A stretch of DNA of 31,549 nt. Source: Gnetum montanum (Eukaryota; Streptophyta; Gnetopsida; Gnetales; Gnetaceae). Where the stretch lies: the NCBI GenBank assembly GCA_015680685.1, contig MNCI01035666.1, positions 1 to 31,549 on the forward strand, given 5' to 3'. Under the pieces are notes generated by a model. It had not been told where the DNA came from. It worked only from the letters and a program-made list of their open reading frames with translations, and ran no database searches. This document shows, one piece after another, positions 28,531-31,549 of the stretch (its first letter is position 1; the number at the start of each line of letters is the position of its first letter). The position numbers and the translations under genes are program-made.

Positions 28531-30249
28531 CATGGCCATGAAGGCCTAGAAGTCTCTCTCTTACTAAACTTTGGTAATGTTAAATCATTTTCCACCAAAT
28601 TTATAAATCCATTTTCTTCTATGGATCATAATCCTTAATCTAAATAATGACCATATCCCATCATGATAATTCCAATATATTAATCATAACATTGTAATCA
28701 TTGTTAGGATTGAGATTAGTTAGTGCAAGTATAGATATTGATAAGAGGTGTCTGGTAAAGAAAAATTCGGAGAACCTACTGTGCATATGTGCATAGTTAA
28801 AGGAAAATCAAACTGAAATCTTGACTTTTGGATTATTTTTGGTATCTTTCCTTGGTTTTATTTCACTAATGATTGGACCATGTAATAATTAAGGCTAAAT
28901 GACATTGGTAGTAGTAGGTGTACCTTTTCAATTGGAAGGAGAACTTGGAGGTCTATCCCTACTAGGTGGATGTGTAGTAGTAAAGGCATGCAATAGTGGA
29001 TCTCTCATAATACATGCTCATATGCTTCTATGAGCTAATTGAATGGTTGGGTGGAAATCTGATGATGTTGCACTCGTACATTCTCTCTCTTATCCATCAT
29101 GTATCAACCATCTCTTTCTTTTCATTCTTGTCCATTATTGTATATGAGAAGAATTAGATCAGGAAAAGTGAAGGATGAGATTAGGTCATCCAATAAGACA
29201 AACTCATACTTGATGCTAATATCTTATTATTTGTTAGGGGTCCATAAGTGTTCCATCAATAGGCTTCATGAGGGTAATAAAGGCAAGTGCCTACTATGGG
29301 GAGGATCCACTTGTGAATCTTTCATAACTTGGCATTGTAAGAAAGTGAGATCAATTTTATCTTCCAGTGATGATGGTGGTTACATGGCATAAGGTACTCT
29401 ATTGTTATTCCATTTATTGGGGCATGTCTCAATGGGCTTAGTAGTTTGACCAAGATTATTTCTTTTGATAGTTATTTTCTACTTGCATATTTTGATCATG
29501 GATCAGATTTTTGATTGAGTCATACTTCATGTTTTTAACACCTTGATTTGTTTGGTTGATGGTATCACATGTTTTAGAGTCTTTTGATTTGTTTAGAATG
29601 CAAAGTAGATGTGTTATTATTGATTTCTATGTTTATTTCTTTATTTTTTATGATTGTATTCTTCTATATCTAAATTTAATTCATGTTTTCCAAGGCTAGT
29701 ATCTCATAACTCAATCATGGCAGAGAGCCACATATGGATATCTATTCTTTAATTCTTTCCTATGTCATTCATCATACATGTGTACATGTTCAGCATTCAA
29801 CTATGATTTTTTTCTTCATACCTTCTTTGGGAATTTCATTTATTTTTATATTTATGCATGATTTTTTTAATGATGGATTACTACCTAAAGAATTCACACA
29901 CCCTATATTTATGGTTTTGACATTTTTAGCTAAGGTTTACATCTTCTAGCTTTGCACCCTTACCTCTTATGTCACACTTCAAGGTTTTGTGCATGTTCTA
30001 AGTTCCTTGGAATATTTCTAGCTTTATTTGGACATCTTATAGATCTTCTAATAGCTCTTCTTGGGTTTTAGATTTCACCCAAAACTAGTGACAAGAAGTA
30101 TGATTTGGAAGGATGCGTTGACTATCCTACATTAGCACATCCCCTGTGTTAGCATAGGGGCAATGGCAAACCTTGTACAAGATCTGGTTTGGTCTACTTC
30201 ATTCATGGTGTGGTTGAGATTAACCTAGGCTACATTGATGGTCCCTCAT
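28531..30249. other. Spacer between elements B and D
   Basis: No intact gene. It holds the weak copia RNase H-like trace at 29220-29392 and AT-rich DNA. The border with element D is not fixed, because the LTR start of D is uncertain. Confidence 0.45.
29220..29392 (+). pseudogene. Possible copia RNase H fragment
   Basis: The end of a 97-codon frame reads FITWHCKKVRSILSSS, then DDGGYMA. This resembles the copia RNase H pattern [IV]-[ST]-W-x-x-K-K-Q-x-x-x-x-x-x-S-S-x-E-A-E-Y-x-A, with Gln and the two acidic/Ala positions changed. The Gly pair just before (LLWGGS) also fits. Nothing copia-like is visible on either side, so this is a weak call that could be chance. Confidence 0.3.
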
Positions 30250-31046
30250 TGATGCTTGAACACTAGAAAATATTTAACATTATTTCCTAAAAACTATAAA
30301 TACTGGGGATGAGTTCTCATACACAACATTCATAACATATATATAACTTTGATTCCATTTTGACTTTTGGTATTTGATTTGTATGAAGAGCTCTTTATCC
30401 CTTAGATAATTTAATTTCCTTCTTATTTTGTATGTATTTTGAGTCATCATTTTCACAAGTGCATCTAGACTCTATCAGAGTGCTACCTTTGTTCTGTAGC
30501 CCAAAATCGTTTGGTTGATGCGAAATCTAGTGTTTGCATAGTGAATAAAGCTCATGGTTTTTCTAATTTTTTTTCTATATCATTGATGTCTTAAACATTA
30601 AAATAATAAAAATGTTTATTTAATTTCTATTTCATTTAGTTGCAGTGATTCATCTTTATCTAAGAAGGACACAAGTTTATGACATGATGCTAGGTCATTG
30701 AGGTTATAACTAAGAGCCATTTCTTGCTTTCCATGTGTGGTGTTGCACCTGTTTCATAAGGGATTGTGATGCATGTGTGTTTATTAATATTTTATTATCA
30801 TGTTCATAAAACACATAAAAATTATAAAATATAGAATTATAAATATTCTCTCTATTTCTGACTATGATAACAAGGGTTTTTCATTATATGATATACATCA
30901 TAATATCTTTTATATTTATTGAACATAATGACATACAGGGGTTTTCTTAGCACTCCACTTGACGTCATCTTCAAAGATTACAACTATATCACATATTGTT
31001 CCATATGATATAACTTCATTGATCATGACTAATGGGATCCTTATTA
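30250..31046 (+). repeat. Probable 5' LTR of gypsy element D (left end uncertain)
   Basis: The right end is set by the PBS: CTTATTA (31040-31046) would be the family end CTCATCA with two C-to-T changes, followed by the one-base spacer and PBS. TATAAATA at 30295-30302 lies about 750 bp before the end, the same distance as in A, B and C. A start TGATGC at 30250 fits the family TGAT start but is only one option. There is no clear match to the other LTRs in between. Confidence 0.45.
30295..30302 (+). promoter_or_regulatory. TATA box of the putative element D LTR
   Basis: TATAAATA in the context AAAACTATAAATACTGGGG. It is the same octamer as in the A and B LTRs. Confidence 0.45.
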
Positions 31047-31047
31047 T

Positions 31048-31065
31048 TGATATCATTGTTGGGGA
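31048..31065 (+). other. Primer binding site of element D (tRNA-Asp type, decayed)
   Basis: TGATATCATTGTTGGGGA differs from TGGCGCCGTTGCCGGGGA at seven positions, all C-to-T or G-to-A. It is followed by AGC, as expected at a transcript leader, and a decayed ORF begins 110 bases later, the same leader length as in B. Confidence 0.55.
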
Positions 31066-31177
31066 AGCTATTAGTGTATTACCTGGAAATACTGGTGTAA
31101 TTTTTATCTTAACATTTTTTTTAGTTAAGTGTATGTTTCTTTAGCATTGTGTGTAGGTTTTGAACATGAATTATGTG

Positions 31178-31549
31178 ATGGATAATGCTCAAATCCCATC
31201 AAAGACCTATAGTAGAAGAAATGTCACAAAACAAAGAAGCAGTTCTATCACATTTTAACACTTGGAGATTGCAACACTACCACTAGTTGTCTTGACCTAT
31301 CATCAAGATAAGCATGGGAGGTGGCATAATCCTCATGAATAGTTATCCAAGGGACTAGTAGAGGTTGCAACACATGATCTGAAAGAGGCCTTAATCAATA
31401 TTGGACTAGAAGATTATTATGCATTTTACATGGCTTCAAAGCTAGAGTAGAATGACTATGAACATCATTAGAGATAAGAGCACCAAGACCAAATGATGGA
31501 AGATAACACTTATTATAGCTTTCCATCTAAGCATTTAAATGGAAAGGAG
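31178..31549 (+). pseudogene. Decayed ORF, probable gag start of element D, cut by the window end
   Basis: From ATG at 31178 one frame continues for 124 codons to the last base, with no frameshift. It begins MDNAQIPSKTYSRRNVTK and later reads GLVEVATHDLKEALINIGLE and YYSFPSKHLNGKE. Five stops interrupt it; each fits a former Gln codon by one C-to-T change. It begins about 110 bases after the PBS, as gag does in elements A and B. No known domain is visible in this N-terminal part, as is usual for gypsy Gag N-termini. The identification rests on position. Confidence 0.45.

Noticed and set aside
29734-29949. 71-codon hydrophobic frame
   Set aside because: AT-rich DNA with many TTT and ATT codons; no start context, motif or related copy in the window.

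Overview
This is plant nuclear DNA that looks like repeat-dense heterochromatin. I see no intact host gene and no tRNA or rRNA gene. It is AT-rich and holds at least five decayed LTR retrotransposons: one Ty1/copia element with both LTRs, two Ty3/gypsy elements with both LTRs, and two gypsy elements cut by the window edges. A plant host follows from the element types: a copia primer site of the initiator-tRNA-Met type, gypsy primer sites of the tRNA-Asp type used by plant Athila-like elements, and plant-style gag zinc knuckles. The great age of the elements and the lack of genes fit a very large genome such as a gymnosperm, but the species cannot be fixed from this sequence.

Layout. 1-2845 (+): 3' end of gypsy element C, with a decayed coiled-coil ORF, polypurine tract and 3' LTR. 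2846-4032: AT-rich spacer. 4033-8886 (+): copia element with both LTRs, PBS, gag, protease, integrase, RT, RNase H, PPT and a probable 5-bp target duplication; every gene is dead. 8887-11684: AT-rich spacer with a decayed reading frame. 11685-18518 (-): gypsy element A, with LTRs, PBS, gag, protease, PPT and a perfect ATGTT target duplication, but no RT, RNase H or integrase. 18519-22337: spacer with no recognisable gene. 22338-28525 (-): gypsy element B, with LTRs, PBS, gag, a small 3' ORF and PPT, but no protease or pol. 28526 to about 30249: spacer with a weak copia RNase H-like trace. About 30250-31549 (+): start of gypsy element D, with the end of its 5' LTR, a PBS and the first 124 codons of a decayed ORF.

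A, B and C belong to one gypsy superfamily. They share LTR ends of the form TGATRA...CTCATCA, a G-rich PPT preceded by about 40 conserved bases, a U3 module rich in GATATC palindromes and, in A and B, a tRNA-Asp-type PBS. D is assigned by its PBS, decayed LTR end and spacing. A and B look like non-autonomous derivatives that would have needed pol proteins in trans. B and C share a non-pol ORF between the coding region and the 3' LTR, which is the most interesting coding signal here. Decay is dominated by C-to-T and G-to-A changes, as expected from long cytosine methylation: most in-frame stops fall where Gln or Arg codons are expected, and three copia catalytic residues are lost by single G-to-A changes.

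Two single-N characters (7280 and 12064) sit exactly where about 300 bases of expected sequence are missing, so each is probably an assembly gap of compressed size. All work was by eye; identities and counts are approximate.
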